NCBI RefSeq assembly: GCF_000737865.1
Contig: NZ_CP007287.1
Location: 854,872 to 918,871 of the forward strand
Source: Bifidobacterium coryneforme
Lineage (GTDB): Bacteria > Actinomycetota > Actinomycetes > Actinomycetales > Bifidobacteriaceae
DNA: 64,000 nucleotides
Direction of reading: 5' to 3'
Of this stretch, positions 36,934 to 46,654 are shown in pieces. The notes beneath the pieces were generated by a model. That model was not told where the DNA came from. It searched no databases and saw nothing but the letters and a program-made list of their open reading frames with translations. The translations under genes were made by a program, and so were the position numbers. Position 1 is the stretch's first letter. Every line of letters begins with the position of its first letter.

Positions 36934-39900
36934 CTATTTGGTTGATTTTGGTTTGGTCTTCCCGGCTCCCTTGGATGTCTTGGAGGTTTGTGCGACCTTG
37001 CCGGCATCCAGCATGGGCTTAAGATACCGCCCGGTCCAGCTGTCCGGGTTTGCCGCCACCTCTTCGGGAGTCCCCTGCGCAACGACCGTACCTCCCCCGT
37101 CGCCGCCTTCAGGCCCGAGATCGATGATCCAGTCAGCGGTTTTGATCACATCAAGGTTGTGCTCGATGACGATGACCGAGTTGCCCTTATCCACCAGGCC
37201 GTGCAGAACCCTGAGCAGCTTGCTCACGTCTTCGAAGTGAAGGCCCGTCGTGGGCTCATCCAGGATGTAGACCGTTTTCCCGTCAGACCGCTTCTGGAGC
37301 TCGGTGGCAAGTTTGACCCTCTGGGATTCACCACCGGAAAGGGTGGGTGCGGGCTGTCCAAGACGGATGTACCCAAGCCCGACCTCGACCAGGGTGTTCA
37401 GGTAACGCGCGATGGAGGTGTAGGGCTGGAAGAACCGGGCCGCCTCCTCGATGGGCATATCAAGCACATCCGAGACGTTCTTTCCGTTGTAGGTCACCTC
37501 CAGCGTCTCACGGTTGTACCGCTTTCCGTGACATGTCTCGCACTGGACATAGACATCCGGAAGGAAGTTCATCTCTATCTTGATGGTCCCATCTCCGTGG
37601 CATGTCTCGCAACGACCACCCTTGACATTGAAGGAGAACCGACCGGGTCCGTAGCCACGCACCTTGGCTTCCGGTGTTTGGGCGAAGAGCTGACGTATCT
37701 TGTCCCAGACTCCGGTATACGTGGCCGGGTTGGACCGCGGGGTTCGTCCTATTGGGTTCTGGTCCACGTGGATGACCTTACGCAGCTGATCCACACCCTC
37801 TACCCTGGTGTGCTTGCCCGGGACGATCCGGGCGTTGTTGAGCTTATCTGCCAGGACCGGGTAGAGGATCGAATTGACCAGGGTGGACTTGCCCGAACCT
37901 GATACACCGGTGACCACGGTCATGACGCTCAGAGGGAAGGACACCTTCAGATCCTTCAGGTTGTTCTCACGGGCACCGACCACAGTCAGTTGCTTTGTCT
38001 TGCGAATCCTGCGACGCGCCTTGGGCACCTCGATACGTCTGCGCCCGGCGATGTAGTCGCCGGTGACCGACCGGGTGGCCTTGGTCAGGTCCCCGGATCG
38101 GCCCGAGAAGATGACCTCGCCCCCATGCTCGCCGGCGCCTGGACCGATATCGACCAGCCAGTCGGCCTGGCGGATCGTGTCCTCATCGTGTTCGACCACA
38201 ATCAGGGTGTTGCCCAGGTCGCGTAAACGCTGAAGTGTGCTGATGAGTCGGTCGTTGTCGCGCTGGTGAAGGCCGATCGACGGCTCGTCCAGGACGTACA
38301 TGACCCCGACCAGGCCGGAACCGATCTGGGTGGCCAGGCGGATACGCTGTGCCTCTCCTCCGGATAGGGTTGCGGCAGCTCGCGACATGGTCAGGTAGTT
38401 CAGACCCACGTCGCTCAGGAAACGCAACCGCGCCTTGATTTCCTTGAGGACTTCCCCGGCGATCTTGGCCATGGCACCCTCCAGATGCAGGCCGTTGACC
38501 CAGGCCAGGCTCTTTGCTATGGGCATGTCACAGACTCCAGCGATTGAGAGCCCGTCGACGGTCACAGCGAGGACTTCCGGCTTGAGACGCTTGCCATGGC
38601 AAACCTGGCAGGGCACCTCACGCATGTAGGACTCGTAGAACTGTTTCATCGGTTCCGATTCCGTTTCGTCATGACGACGCATGAGGGTACGCACCACACC
38701 CTCGAAACCGGTGGAGTATTCGCGCAGGCGGCCCCAGCGGTTCCTGTAGGAGACGTTGACCTTGAAATCATGTCCGTACATGACCGCGTGACGAACCTCC
38801 TCGGAAAGGTCCTTCCACGGTGTCTTCATGGAGAAGCCCATCTCCTTGGCAAGGGCTTCCAGGAGGTGCCCGTAGAACTGCTGCTGGGTCTTGGTCCCGT
38901 TCCAGGGCTCGATCGCCCCATCCTTGAGGCTCTTGTCCGGATCCGGTACGACAAGCTCAGGGTCGATTTCCAGGCTGAAACCCAGACCTGTGCAGGCCGG
39001 GCAGGCACCATAGGGGGCATTGAAGGAGAAGGTGCGGGGCTCGATCTCATCCAGCTCCAGCTCATGTCCGTTGGGGCAGGAACGTTTCTCGGAAAATGGC
39101 TGACGTCGGCCAGGGTCCTTCTCGTCAAGATCCACGAAGTCGACAACAATGGTTCCCTTGGCAAGGCGGAGGGCCGTTTCCACGGAGTCGGTCAGGCGCT
39201 GTCGGGCCGCAGGCTTGATGACCAGGCGGTCAACCACCACCTCTATGGTGTGCTTCTTCTGTTTGGCCAGTTTGATTTTCTCGGAAAGTTGGCGCATCTC
39301 GCCGTCGATGATTGCCCGGGAGTACCCATCCGAACGCAGCAGTTCCAGTGTCTCGACGAATTCGCCCTTGCGGCCCTTGGCAATGGGGGCCAGAATCTGG
39401 AAGCGCGTTCCTTCCGGCTTGCCCAGGAGGTTGTCAACAATCTGTTGCGGGGATTGCGCCCGTACCTCCTCACCGCAGACCGGGCAGTGCGGGATGCCCG
39501 TACGGGCGAAGAGGAGCCGCAGGTAGTCATAGATCTCGGTAATGGTTCCAACCGTCGAGCGGGGATTGCGATTGGTGGTCTTCTGGTCGATGGAAACCGC
39601 TGGGCTCAGTCCCTCGATGAAGTCAACGTCGGGCTTGTCCATCTGCCCTAGGAACTGGCGGGCGTATGAGGACAGGGACTCCACGTACCTGCGCTGCCCC
39701 TCGGCGAAGAGGGTGTCGAAGGCCAGGGAGGACTTGCCCGATCCTGACAGGCCGGTGAAAACCACCATTCTGTTCCGGGGTACGGTCAGGTTGACGTTTT
39801 TGAGGTTGTGTGCGCGAGCGCCTTGAATGACGATCTTGCGGTCGTTGGGAACCTGGGAGAGATCCGCCACCAATGATCCGTTGGATTCGATCATCTTCGG

Positions 39901-39951
39901 CTGTTCGATTGCCGGTTCGACCGCTGTTCTTGCCTGCTGTTTCTGATTCAC
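36934..39951 (-). CDS. uvrA: Excinuclease ABC subunit A
   Basis: Dimeric ABC-type ATPase that finds DNA lesions. The 1005 residues include the first Walker [10 protein letters not shown], zinc fingers ([16 protein letters not shown] and later CETCHGKR), the [16 protein letters not shown] and [16 protein letters not shown] signatures and the second Walker [10 protein letters not shown]. The start is a GTG (MNQKQQAR) with a moderate GGGA site, giving a 30-residue leader before the conserved [16 protein letters not shown] LexA box lies 71-86 bp upstream; uvrC follows. Confidence 0.96.
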   Translation of the reverse strand: MNQKQQARTAVEPAIEQPKMIESNGSLVADLSQVPNDRKIVIQGARAHNLKNVNLTVPRNRMVVFTGLSGSGKSSLAFDTLFAEGQRRYVESLSSYARQFLGQMDKPDVDFIEGLSPAVSIDQKTTNRNPRSTVGTITEIYDYLRLLFARTGIPHCPVCGEEVRAQSPQQIVDNLLGKPEGTRFQILAPIAKGRKGEFVETLELLRSDGYSRAIIDGEMRQLSEKIKLAKQKKHTIEVVVDRLVIKPAARQRLTDSVETALRLAKGTIVVDFVDLDEKDPGRRQPFSEKRSCPNGHELELDEIEPRTFSFNAPYGACPACTGLGFSLEIDPELVVPDPDKSLKDGAIEPWNGTKTQQQFYGHLLEALAKEMGFSMKTPWKDLSEEVRHAVMYGHDFKVNVSYRNRWGRLREYSTGFEGVVRTLMRRHDETESEPMKQFYESYMREVPCQVCHGKRLKPEVLAVTVDGLSIAGVCDMPIAKSLAWVNGLHLEGAMAKIAGEVLKEIKARLRFLSDVGLNYLTMSRAAATLSGGEAQRIRLATQIGSGLVGVMYVLDEPSIGLHQRDNDRLISTLQRLRDLGNTLIVVEHDEDTIRQADWLVDIGPGAGEHGGEVIFSGRSGDLTKATRSVTGDYIAGRRRIEVPKARRRIRKTKQLTVVGARENNLKDLKVSFPLSVMTVVTGVSGSGKSTLVNSILYPVLADKLNNARIVPGKHTRVEGVDQLRKVIHVDQNPIGRTPRSNPATYTGVWDKIRQLFAQTPEAKVRGYGPGRFSFNVKGGRCETCHGDGTIKIEMNFLPDVYVQCETCHGKRYNRETLEVTYNGKNVSDVLDMPIEEAARFFQPYTSIARYLNTLVEVGLGYIRLGQPAPTLSGGESQRVKLATELQKRSDGKTVYILDEPTTGLHFEDVSKLLRVLHGLVDKGNSVIVIEHNLDVIKTADWIIDLGPEGGDGGGTVVAQGTPEEVAANPDSWTGRYLKPMLDAGKVAQTSKTSKGAGKTKPKSTK

Positions 39952-40021
39952 TTGATCCCGTCCGCTTCCCTAGCTGGCTGATACCGTAAGTGTGCTCATG
40001 ATACCGCCGGGAGAGGATTGT

Positions 40022-40037
40022 TCGAACAAGTGTTCGA
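40022..40037. promoter_or_regulatory. LexA (SOS) box upstream of uvrA
   Basis: TCGAAC-AAGT-GTTCGA is a perfect inverted repeat with the LexA 4-bp spacer, in the gap between uvrA and tag and oriented to serve uvrA. It matches the box at ruvA. Confidence 0.88.
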
Positions 40038-40095
40038 TGATGGCGAAGACTCTTTCGCGCGAACGGCCTTGACTTCTACTTAGGACTGAGCTATG

Positions 40096-40698
40096 TCACT
40101 CCTGGAACGCGTTCAAGTAGCACCCATGCATGTGATCGTTGACGATTCCTACGGACTGAATGAAGGACTGCGCCGTAACGGGTCCAACGAATTTGAGTCC
40201 GATCCCTTTCATATCCGTACTGACAATCTCGGCCAGGTGGTCATACCGGGGTGTTGTGAGAATGGTCAGGTAATCATGATTGATGGTCTTGCCGCCGGTG
40301 AATGACCAGCAGTATCGGTCAAACTCCTCTCCGGGGAACATGTCCGCAATCACGCGGGCATTGTTTATGGTTGCCTTGATCTTGGCGAGGTTTCTGATGA
40401 TGTCGGTATTCTGAACCAACCGGTCCACGTCAGCCTGGTCATATCCGGCGACGGTCTGTATATCGAAATTCGCAAACGCCTTGCGAAGGGCCTCCCTCCG
40501 GCGTAGAACAAGCTGCCAACTCAACCCGGACTGGAATATCTCGAGGCTGAGCATCTCAAAGAGGGCCTGGGAGCCGTGCTTGGGCACCCCCCACTCCTCA
40601 TCGTGGTAGGTGCGCTCCAGGGGGTCACTTTGTGCCCAGTCACATCGCTTCTGGGGTGTTGCCTGTGCTGTTTGGTCTACTCCAAGCGTCTCAATCAT
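40096..40698 (-). CDS. tag: DNA-3-methyladenine glycosylase I
   Basis: Removes 3-methyladenine from alkylated DNA. The 200-residue protein has the Tag signature RCDWAQSDP with YHDEEWGVP, FEMLSLEIFQSGLSW, and the zinc ligands Cys and His near the N-terminus plus the C-terminal His and Cys of DHMHGC, as in E. coli Tag. I start at MIETLGVDQ because GGGAGA precedes it; the frame continues upstream across the divergent gene without conserved sequence. It is the gene upstream of uvrA, separated by the LexA box. Confidence 0.93.
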   Translation of the reverse strand: MIETLGVDQTAQATPQKRCDWAQSDPLERTYHDEEWGVPKHGSQALFEMLSLEIFQSGLSWQLVLRRREALRKAFANFDIQTVAGYDQADVDRLVQNTDIIRNLAKIKATINNARVIADMFPGEEFDRYCWSFTGGKTINHDYLTILTTPRYDHLAEIVSTDMKGIGLKFVGPVTAQSFIQSVGIVNDHMHGCYLNAFQE

Positions 40699-40857
40699 GA
40701 TGTTCTCCCTGATCGTGGCGGAAAGGACTCCGGCAGGTTCAATACAGCCTCGGAGCCATTTACCAGCATACAGTAGGGGTATATAGGCGGAATGGTCCGC
40801 AGCCGGGGAGGACCCGGGCGGATTGCAAGCGGGCCGGACCGGAGAGGAGCAGGCAGA

Positions 40858-41997
40858 ATGAGCGACAAGGGCAGGACCGGAAACGGGGAACGAATCTCCG
40901 ATAATCCCCGCCGACTGTGGTCGGAAGACGATGAGGACCCCAGAGAAAAAGCCAGGCGGACTTCTGCGGCCATACATGAGCGTGACAGCGGGGAAGAGCG
41001 GACTCGAGCGGGAGAACGAACAGAGACAAAGAACGAATCGAAGTCCGACGGCACTAAGGCTGGGCAATTCAGGCCTCAACACCAGTCGGAGGAATCCTCC
41101 GAGGGGAGGAACCGCAGCCTGTCTCAGGACAGGGATGGCGAAAGCCAACCAGGCGCGTCATCCAAAGACGATGCCGGCAACAAGACCCAGGCAGGTGATG
41201 AGCAAAAAGAGAGCGGCCCCTGGAAGCTCTTCGAGGATGTCCTCCTTTGGGCGGCATGGCTCATCATGGTCGCTTTCAACGGCTACGCCGAGGTCTTCAA
41301 ATTCAACGGAACAACGACCGGGCTGATCGCCAAGAAGGTGAACGTCTGGATCATGCCAGCTGGATACGTCTTCGCTATCTGGGGAGTCATCTACATCGCA
41401 CTGGCCGTATGGCTGGTCAGGTTCAGTCTCGCAGGGCCGAGCAGGAAGAAGTTCGGGTTCCTTCCATTTACGCTGAGTGGCTTGGTCTTCGTGGTCACAT
41501 GCTGCCTGAACGTCGCCTGGTTGATCTTCTGGCACCGGCAGCAAACACTGGTTTCCCTGATCATCATCGCAGTGCTGACCCTCCTGGTGTGGATGCTCTA
41601 TGCCCTGGTGAGACGTGACGCAACCAAAGAGGGCACCCCAAAGGTGGCCAAGGTTCTGGACTGGGCTCCCCTATCCCTGTATGCATCCTGGCTGAGCGTG
41701 GCCACCCTGGTCAACGCTGCCTACGCCATCCTTGATTCAGGATCCAGGGTCTCCGACCTCATTCAAGGATTCACCACGGTGATAGTCGTCGGTCTGCTGC
41801 TGGCTCTTGCCTTCCTCATGATGCAGAAACTGAGCGATTGGGTGTTCGGACTGGTCATCGTCTGGGCCTGCCTCGGCATTGGAATCAGGATATTCTCGAC
41901 CGTGACCGTGCTCGGAGTTCTGGTCTTGGCCATGACCGCCGTCGGTGCGCTGATCATCTACTTCCCCTGGAACCGGTTCAAACTGACCAGGCGTTGA
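40858..41997 (+). CDS. TspO/MBR-like (tryptophan-rich sensory) membrane protein with long polar N-terminus
   Basis: A 379-residue protein in two parts. Residues 1-118 are polar and low complexity (R, E, S, K, D, G, Q), probably disordered and cytoplasmic. Residues about 125-375 form about eight hydrophobic helices; IMPAGYVFAIWGVIYIALAVW and FTLSGLVFVVTCCLNVAWLIFW resemble the PxGxxFxxxW and N-W features of TspO/MBR proteins, which bind tetrapyrroles or other small ligands. Classical TspO has five helices and about 160 residues. ATG at 40858 has GGAG upstream. Assignment from motifs only. Confidence 0.7.
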   Translation: MSDKGRTGNGERISDNPRRLWSEDDEDPREKARRTSAAIHERDSGEERTRAGERTETKNESKSDGTKAGQFRPQHQSEESSEGRNRSLSQDRDGESQPGASSKDDAGNKTQAGDEQKESGPWKLFEDVLLWAAWLIMVAFNGYAEVFKFNGTTTGLIAKKVNVWIMPAGYVFAIWGVIYIALAVWLVRFSLAGPSRKKFGFLPFTLSGLVFVVTCCLNVAWLIFWHRQQTLVSLIIIAVLTLLVWMLYALVRRDATKEGTPKVAKVLDWAPLSLYASWLSVATLVNAAYAILDSGSRVSDLIQGFTTVIVVGLLLALAFLMMQKLSDWVFGLVIVWACLGIGIRIFSTVTVLGVLVLAMTAVGALIIYFPWNRFKLTRR

Positions 41998-42014
41998 CCC
42001 CTGAGCCGATTCGC

Positions 42015-42059
42015 CCGACCCAAGGGACAGGTACTTGCTACCATGGTCCCTTGGGTCGG
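42015..42059 (+). terminator. Hairpin after the TspO-like gene
   Basis: A 14-bp perfect stem (42015-42028 with 42046-42059) encloses a 17-nt loop with a further GGTA/TACC pairing. No U tract; probable terminator before the ABC-F gene. Confidence 0.6.
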
Positions 42060-42118
42060 ACCTTGTCAACCGGCCTTCATTCGATTGCAACCATCACGAA
42101 AGCGGGGTCGGGCACGGC

Positions 42119-43720
42119 ATGGCTATAGAGGCACAGGGACTTGAAATCCGCATTGGGGCCCGACTCCTCTTGCAAGCCACCGACTTCCATATCAGCAAGG
42201 GCGACAGGATTGGTCTGGTCGGGCGCAACGGTGCAGGCAAGACCACTCTGACCCGGGTCATCACGGGCGATATGCTCCCGTCGGCCGGCAAGGTCAGGAT
42301 CAGCGGACACTTGGGGTACCTGCCCCAGTCCACTCACACGGGCGACCCGGAGCAGAGCGCCCTGGACAGGGTCATGAGCGTCCGCGACATCGCTTCCACC
42401 ATCAGCAGGATGCGAAAAGCCGAAATAGATATGACCAACCCTGACCCGAAAATCATGGAAAAGGCCATGAAGCGGTATGACAGGGCCCAGCAGGACTTTG
42501 AGAATGCCGGCGGGTATGCAGCACAATCCCAGGCCATCGTCATGGGCGAGAGCCTGGGTCTCAGTCAGGATACCCTCAGACAACCGCTGGGAACCCTCTC
42601 CGGAGGCCAGCGTCGCCGTATCGAATTAGCGAGAATCCTCTATTCGGATGCAGACACCTTGATTCTGGACGAGCCGACCAACCACCTGGATGCCGATTCC
42701 ATCGAATGGCTCAAGGAATATCTGCGCAAGTTCGAGGGTGGCTTCCTGGTCATATCCCACTCCACCGAACTTCTGGACGAGACGGTGAACCGCGTCTGGC
42801 ACCTGGATGCCCAGCAGGCCAGCATCGACATGTACTCCATGGGGTGGAAAGCCTATCTGAAGCAGCGCGTTGTGGATGAGGAACGCCGTCGCCGTGAGCG
42901 GGAGGTGGCCGAGAAGAAGGCCGAGCGGCTCATGAAGCAGGGCATCCGTCTGCACGCCAAGGCAACCAAGGCGGTGGCCGCTCAGAACATGATGAAGCGT
43001 GCCCAGCGACTGCTGGATTCCACCCAGGAGGCGGAGCGTGCGGAGAAGGTAGCCGATCTGCGTTTCCCGGAGCCGGCCCCCTGCGGCAAAACCCCCATCA
43101 TGGCCGAGGAGCTCTCCAAGGCATATGGGTCCAACATCGTCTTCGCCGGCATCAACCTGGCCATCGACAAGGGGTCCCGCGTGGTCATCCTTGGCTACAA
43201 CGGAGCGGGCAAGACCACGACGCTTCGACTCATGGCCGGTGTCGAACAGCCTGATACAGGCCGGGTTGTTCTGGGGCACGGTGCCAAGATAGGATACTTC
43301 GCCCAGGAGCATGACACCTTGGATGAGTCCGTGTCTGTCCTGGAGAACCTCCAGCATGTGGCTCCGGATCTGGACGACACCCAGGCAAGAACGATCCTGG
43401 GGTCCTTCCTCTTTTCCGGGGAGGATGCCATGAAGCCCACCAAGGTTCTGTCCGGCGGAGAAAAGACACGTTTGGCTCTGGCCACACTGGTGACCAGCAG
43501 GGCCAATGTGCTCCTTCTCGATGAGCCCACCAACAACCTGGACCCCGCCTCCAGGGATGAGATCCTCAAGGCCATCGCCAAGTATGAGGGCGCCATCGTC
43601 CTGGTCACCCACGATGAGGGAGCCGTCAAGGCCCTGAACCCGGAGCGGGTTCTGCTGATGCCGGATGGTGATGAGGACCTATGGAATGACGGGTACCTGG
43701 ACCTGGTTGCCGAAGAGTAG
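42119..43720 (+). CDS. ABC-F family ATPase
   Basis: A soluble protein of 533 residues with two ABC domains and no membrane segments, the ABC-F plan (ribosome-associated translation factors, some giving antibiotic protection). First domain: Walker A GRNGAGKTTL, LSGGQRRRIELARIL, LILDEPTNHLD. The charged linker (about 240-320) has ERRRREREVAEKKAERLM. Second domain: GYNGAGKTTTL, LSGGEKTRLALATL, LLLDEPTNNLD. I start at MAIEAQGLEIRIG; the ribosome site is weak. Whether it is a resistance or housekeeping type cannot be told. Confidence 0.92.
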   Translation: MAIEAQGLEIRIGARLLLQATDFHISKGDRIGLVGRNGAGKTTLTRVITGDMLPSAGKVRISGHLGYLPQSTHTGDPEQSALDRVMSVRDIASTISRMRKAEIDMTNPDPKIMEKAMKRYDRAQQDFENAGGYAAQSQAIVMGESLGLSQDTLRQPLGTLSGGQRRRIELARILYSDADTLILDEPTNHLDADSIEWLKEYLRKFEGGFLVISHSTELLDETVNRVWHLDAQQASIDMYSMGWKAYLKQRVVDEERRRREREVAEKKAERLMKQGIRLHAKATKAVAAQNMMKRAQRLLDSTQEAERAEKVADLRFPEPAPCGKTPIMAEELSKAYGSNIVFAGINLAIDKGSRVVILGYNGAGKTTTLRLMAGVEQPDTGRVVLGHGAKIGYFAQEHDTLDESVSVLENLQHVAPDLDDTQARTILGSFLFSGEDAMKPTKVLSGGEKTRLALATLVTSRANVLLLDEPTNNLDPASRDEILKAIAKYEGAIVLVTHDEGAVKALNPERVLLMPDGDEDLWNDGYLDLVAEE

Positions 43721-43785
43721 TCGACTCCCCCATCATCCTTGGCTCACATGATGCAGCCCTCTCAATAAGGTTGGGGGGAAACCCG

Positions 43786-44475
43786 TCAGTCGTCCTCTCC
43801 CAGAACCTGCACGGCCTTGACGCCGACGGTTTGGCCTATGGACTCGACCAGCTCCGAGACATCCCCCTTGCCAAGGAGGTTGACGGTCACCTCAGCCCCG
43901 AACCAATCATCATGAGAGACCTCGTGGGTGGTCAGTACTCGTGATTCGAACCCCATCCGGGTGGATAGGAGCAAGGACTCACGTAGGGAACCCCGTCCGT
44001 TTTCATAGGTGATTCGCAGGACCGTGTTCTGCCTGTTACGCAACAACCACTTCAGGACCGGAGCCACGACCAGGACCGCGAAGAAATAGAAGGCCACGGT
44101 GAGGATGGCCAGGGAGAACAGTTGCACCCCGCAGGCCATACCCACTGCGGAGGCCACCCAAATGGCGCTGGCTGTGGTCAGACCCCGCACCGAGTCGTGG
44201 TTGAAGAAGATGACCCCCGCACCTATGAAGCCGATACCGGATGCCACCGAGGCGGCAATCCTGGAGGCGTCCCAGGAATAGCTCCCGCTTGCGGCCTGGA
44301 TGCCGTAGATGGAGACCATGGTGAAGAGGCAGCTGCCCATGCCTACAAGGATGTGGGTGCGGATGCCGGCATCATGCTTGAGGAATTCACGCTCAAAGCC
44401 GATCAGGCCACAAAGGAGAAGGGTCATGACCAGAGCCATGACTTGTCCGGTATCGGGCATGGTGAATCCTTGCAT
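43786..44475 (-). CDS. MgtC/SapB family membrane protein
   Basis: A 229-residue protein with about five helices in the first 150 residues, including the family landmarks LIGFEREFLKHDAGIRTHIL and GIGFIGAGVIF, and a C-terminal soluble ACT-like domain (about 150-229). MgtC proteins support growth at low Mg2+ and, in pathogens, survival in macrophages by acting on ATP synthase. The ATG at 44475 has AAGGAG seven bases upstream. It is divergent from the NAD(P)H-hydrate repair gene. Confidence 0.88.
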   Translation of the reverse strand: MQGFTMPDTGQVMALVMTLLLCGLIGFEREFLKHDAGIRTHILVGMGSCLFTMVSIYGIQAASGSYSWDASRIAASVASGIGFIGAGVIFFNHDSVRGLTTASAIWVASAVGMACGVQLFSLAILTVAFYFFAVLVVAPVLKWLLRNRQNTVLRITYENGRGSLRESLLLSTRMGFESRVLTTHEVSHDDWFGAEVTVNLLGKGDVSELVESIGQTVGVKAVQVLGEDD

Positions 44476-44593
44476 CGCATCACTCCTTCGGAACGGACCA
44501 ACGATGTGCCCGACCATAGTTTCCCTGCCTGACAAGACCGGACCCATATAGGGATACCCTCGGCGAAACACCGGCCATACCGGACCAGGAAAA

Positions 44594-44623
44594 TTGATGA
44601 CGGATGAGGCAATCGGATAGAGT
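44594..44623 (+). promoter_or_regulatory. Candidate promoter of the NAD(P)H-hydrate repair gene
   Basis: TTGATG (44594-44599) and TAGAGT (44618-44623) are 18 bp apart, about 53 bp before the ATG. Confidence 0.5.
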
Positions 44624-44676
44624 GGGGAACCAAGGGCGTCCACCTGAGAGACACCGGAGCAGTGAGGAGAGCAGGC

Positions 44677-46593
44677 ATGAAGCCGTCGCTTGAAGACAAA
44701 AACCGGACGTATGGGGACCTGACCACCAAAGCCTACAGCGCTGATACGATCAGATCCCTGGAGGAACCCTTCCTGGAAGAAGGGGTGCCCTTGATGAGGA
44801 TGGCCGCCGACTCCCTGACCACAGTGGCCCGGCTCATGATGAGTGAGGCGAAGATCGATCCTGATACCGCCCGGATAGTCCTTCTTGCGGGAGCCGGAAA
44901 CAACGGGGGTGACGGACTGCTGGCATCGGCCGATTTGGCTAGGCGTGGAGCCGATGTGACCGTGATTGCCACCGGTCGCAGCCTCGATCGTGAAGGAGCG
45001 AGCGCACTTCTCAGGGCAGGTGGGGTTGTCATGGCCTTGGACCCCCTGGCAACCATTCCGGACTGCGACATACCTGAGGGGGCCAGTCAGGCCGCGGACG
45101 CACTTGCAGAAGCCGTTGAGCTATGCCAGGATGCCGACCTGGTGATTGATGCCATGGCCGGCATCGGGCTCAGGGGTGCACTACGCGGGATTCCAGCCGC
45201 CCTGGCCATCGAAATCGGAGAAGACGGAAGACTTCCCCATCGTCTCGTTCCTTCCGCCACATCGGACAGGCGGACCCCACTTGTTTTGGCGGTCGATGCC
45301 CCTTCCGGTGTCGATATTGACGGGGGCACCCTGCCAGGGGCTTACATCCCCGCCGATGTGACCGTCACCATGGGCGCCCTGAAGCCATGCCTGATGCTCC
45401 CCCCTGCCGCATACATCTGCGGGCGCCTCGTTCTGGTGGATTTCGGGTTCAATACCTCGGCCCTGGCGCCGACCGTCGAGTGTATGACCAGCGGTACCTG
45501 TGCAAGCCTTCTCAGGGTTCCCCGGATCGATGACACCAAATACAGTCGTGGAGTGGTGGGCCTCGTCACGGGTTCGGACCAGTACCACGGTGCAGCCCTC
45601 CTCTCCTCCACTGCAGCCGCCAATGCAAATGTGGGGATGATTCGTTACCATGGGCCCGACAGCGTTGGTCGGCTCATCCTCTCCTCCATACCAGAGGCCG
45701 TGCTGGGTACCGGACCGGTGGAATCCTGGGTTCTGGGCTCAGGTGTACCGACTCAGGCGGCTCTGAACCAGATGGACGATGCCCCGGATTCGAACGGAGA
45801 CGGGCAACGGGATTTGATCTCCTCCCTGCTGAACAGGCAGGCGCAGGATGAGGAGGAGGGCCATACGGGTACTGATCCGGCCATGGTCATCGACGCAGGT
45901 GCACTGGATCTCCTGCCCGACAGAATCGGCCCCTTGGGCATACTGACCCCCCACGCAGGAGAGATGGCATCCCTCCTCGGCGCCCGTGGCGAAAGCGTCG
46001 AATCTGAGGATGTCCTTGCTGCACCGGTCCAATGGGCCATCCGCACCTGGGAACTGACCGGTGCCACAGTCCTGCTCAAATGGGCGGTGACAGTGGTTGT
46101 CGGCGATGACGGGACCGGCCAGCCACGGGTCATGACCACCGGGTTCGGTCCGGCCTGGCTCTCGACCGCGGGCTCTGGCGATGTCCTGGCAGGAACCATC
46201 GGTGCCCTTCTGGCTCAGAATGCAGACCTTATTGAGGACGAGCCGGAAGCCGTAGTCGATCTCGTTGCAGCCGGAACCTACCTGCATGGGCTGGCCGGGG
46301 CCTTGGCTTCGGAATCCGGGCAAGCCGGTTGGGAGGCACCTCTGGTCTTCCAGCCAAGGCGTCCCCAGGCTTTCATCGAACAAATCCAGGAAGAATCCAA
46401 CGAGGGAAGCAGCCACGCCCACGGTCCTTTGGGTCACCCGATCCGTGCCTCGGAAATCGCCGAACATCTTCCCCAGGCTGTCGGCACGCTCCTGAGCGGG
46501 CATACCGCCCTGGATTCAGGATCGAACAGGGGTGACAACGACCAGGACAGGGAGTCCTCCCTCTTTTTCGAGCACAGCTCGCTCTGGTTCTGA
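44677..46593 (+). CDS. nnr: Bifunctional NAD(P)H-hydrate epimerase / ADP-dependent dehydratase
   Basis: Repairs damaged hydrated NAD(P)H: the N-terminal YjeF-N domain epimerises the hydrate and the C-terminal ribokinase-like domain dehydrates it using ADP or ATP. The 638-residue chain shows GAGNNGGDGLLASADLARR (about 70) and LAVDAPSGVDIDGG in the epimerase part, then GVVGLVTGSDQYHGAALLSS, LTPHAGEMASLLG and the anion-hole GSGDVLAGTIGALL in the dehydratase part. It is over 100 residues longer than E. coli Nnr (515), with a polar insert and a tail of about 60 residues. GGAGAG precedes the ATG. Confidence 0.92.
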   Translation: MKPSLEDKNRTYGDLTTKAYSADTIRSLEEPFLEEGVPLMRMAADSLTTVARLMMSEAKIDPDTARIVLLAGAGNNGGDGLLASADLARRGADVTVIATGRSLDREGASALLRAGGVVMALDPLATIPDCDIPEGASQAADALAEAVELCQDADLVIDAMAGIGLRGALRGIPAALAIEIGEDGRLPHRLVPSATSDRRTPLVLAVDAPSGVDIDGGTLPGAYIPADVTVTMGALKPCLMLPPAAYICGRLVLVDFGFNTSALAPTVECMTSGTCASLLRVPRIDDTKYSRGVVGLVTGSDQYHGAALLSSTAAANANVGMIRYHGPDSVGRLILSSIPEAVLGTGPVESWVLGSGVPTQAALNQMDDAPDSNGDGQRDLISSLLNRQAQDEEEGHTGTDPAMVIDAGALDLLPDRIGPLGILTPHAGEMASLLGARGESVESEDVLAAPVQWAIRTWELTGATVLLKWAVTVVVGDDGTGQPRVMTTGFGPAWLSTAGSGDVLAGTIGALLAQNADLIEDEPEAVVDLVAAGTYLHGLAGALASESGQAGWEAPLVFQPRRPQAFIEQIQEESNEGSSHAHGPLGHPIRASEIAEHLPQAVGTLLSGHTALDSGSNRGDNDQDRESSLFFEHSSLWF

Positions 46594-46654
46594 GAACCGA
46601 CGCACGGGAGTACGGGGCTTGGGTGGCAAGCCCGCCAAGGAAAGGAACGGGTCC

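Noticed and set aside
38596-39651. Plus-strand frame of 351 codons over uvrA
   Set aside because: Shadow of uvrA with no conserved motif.
40792-40857. Longer start for the TspO-like protein
   Set aside because: The upstream ATG lacks a ribosome site, while the ATG at 40858 has GGAG at suitable spacing.
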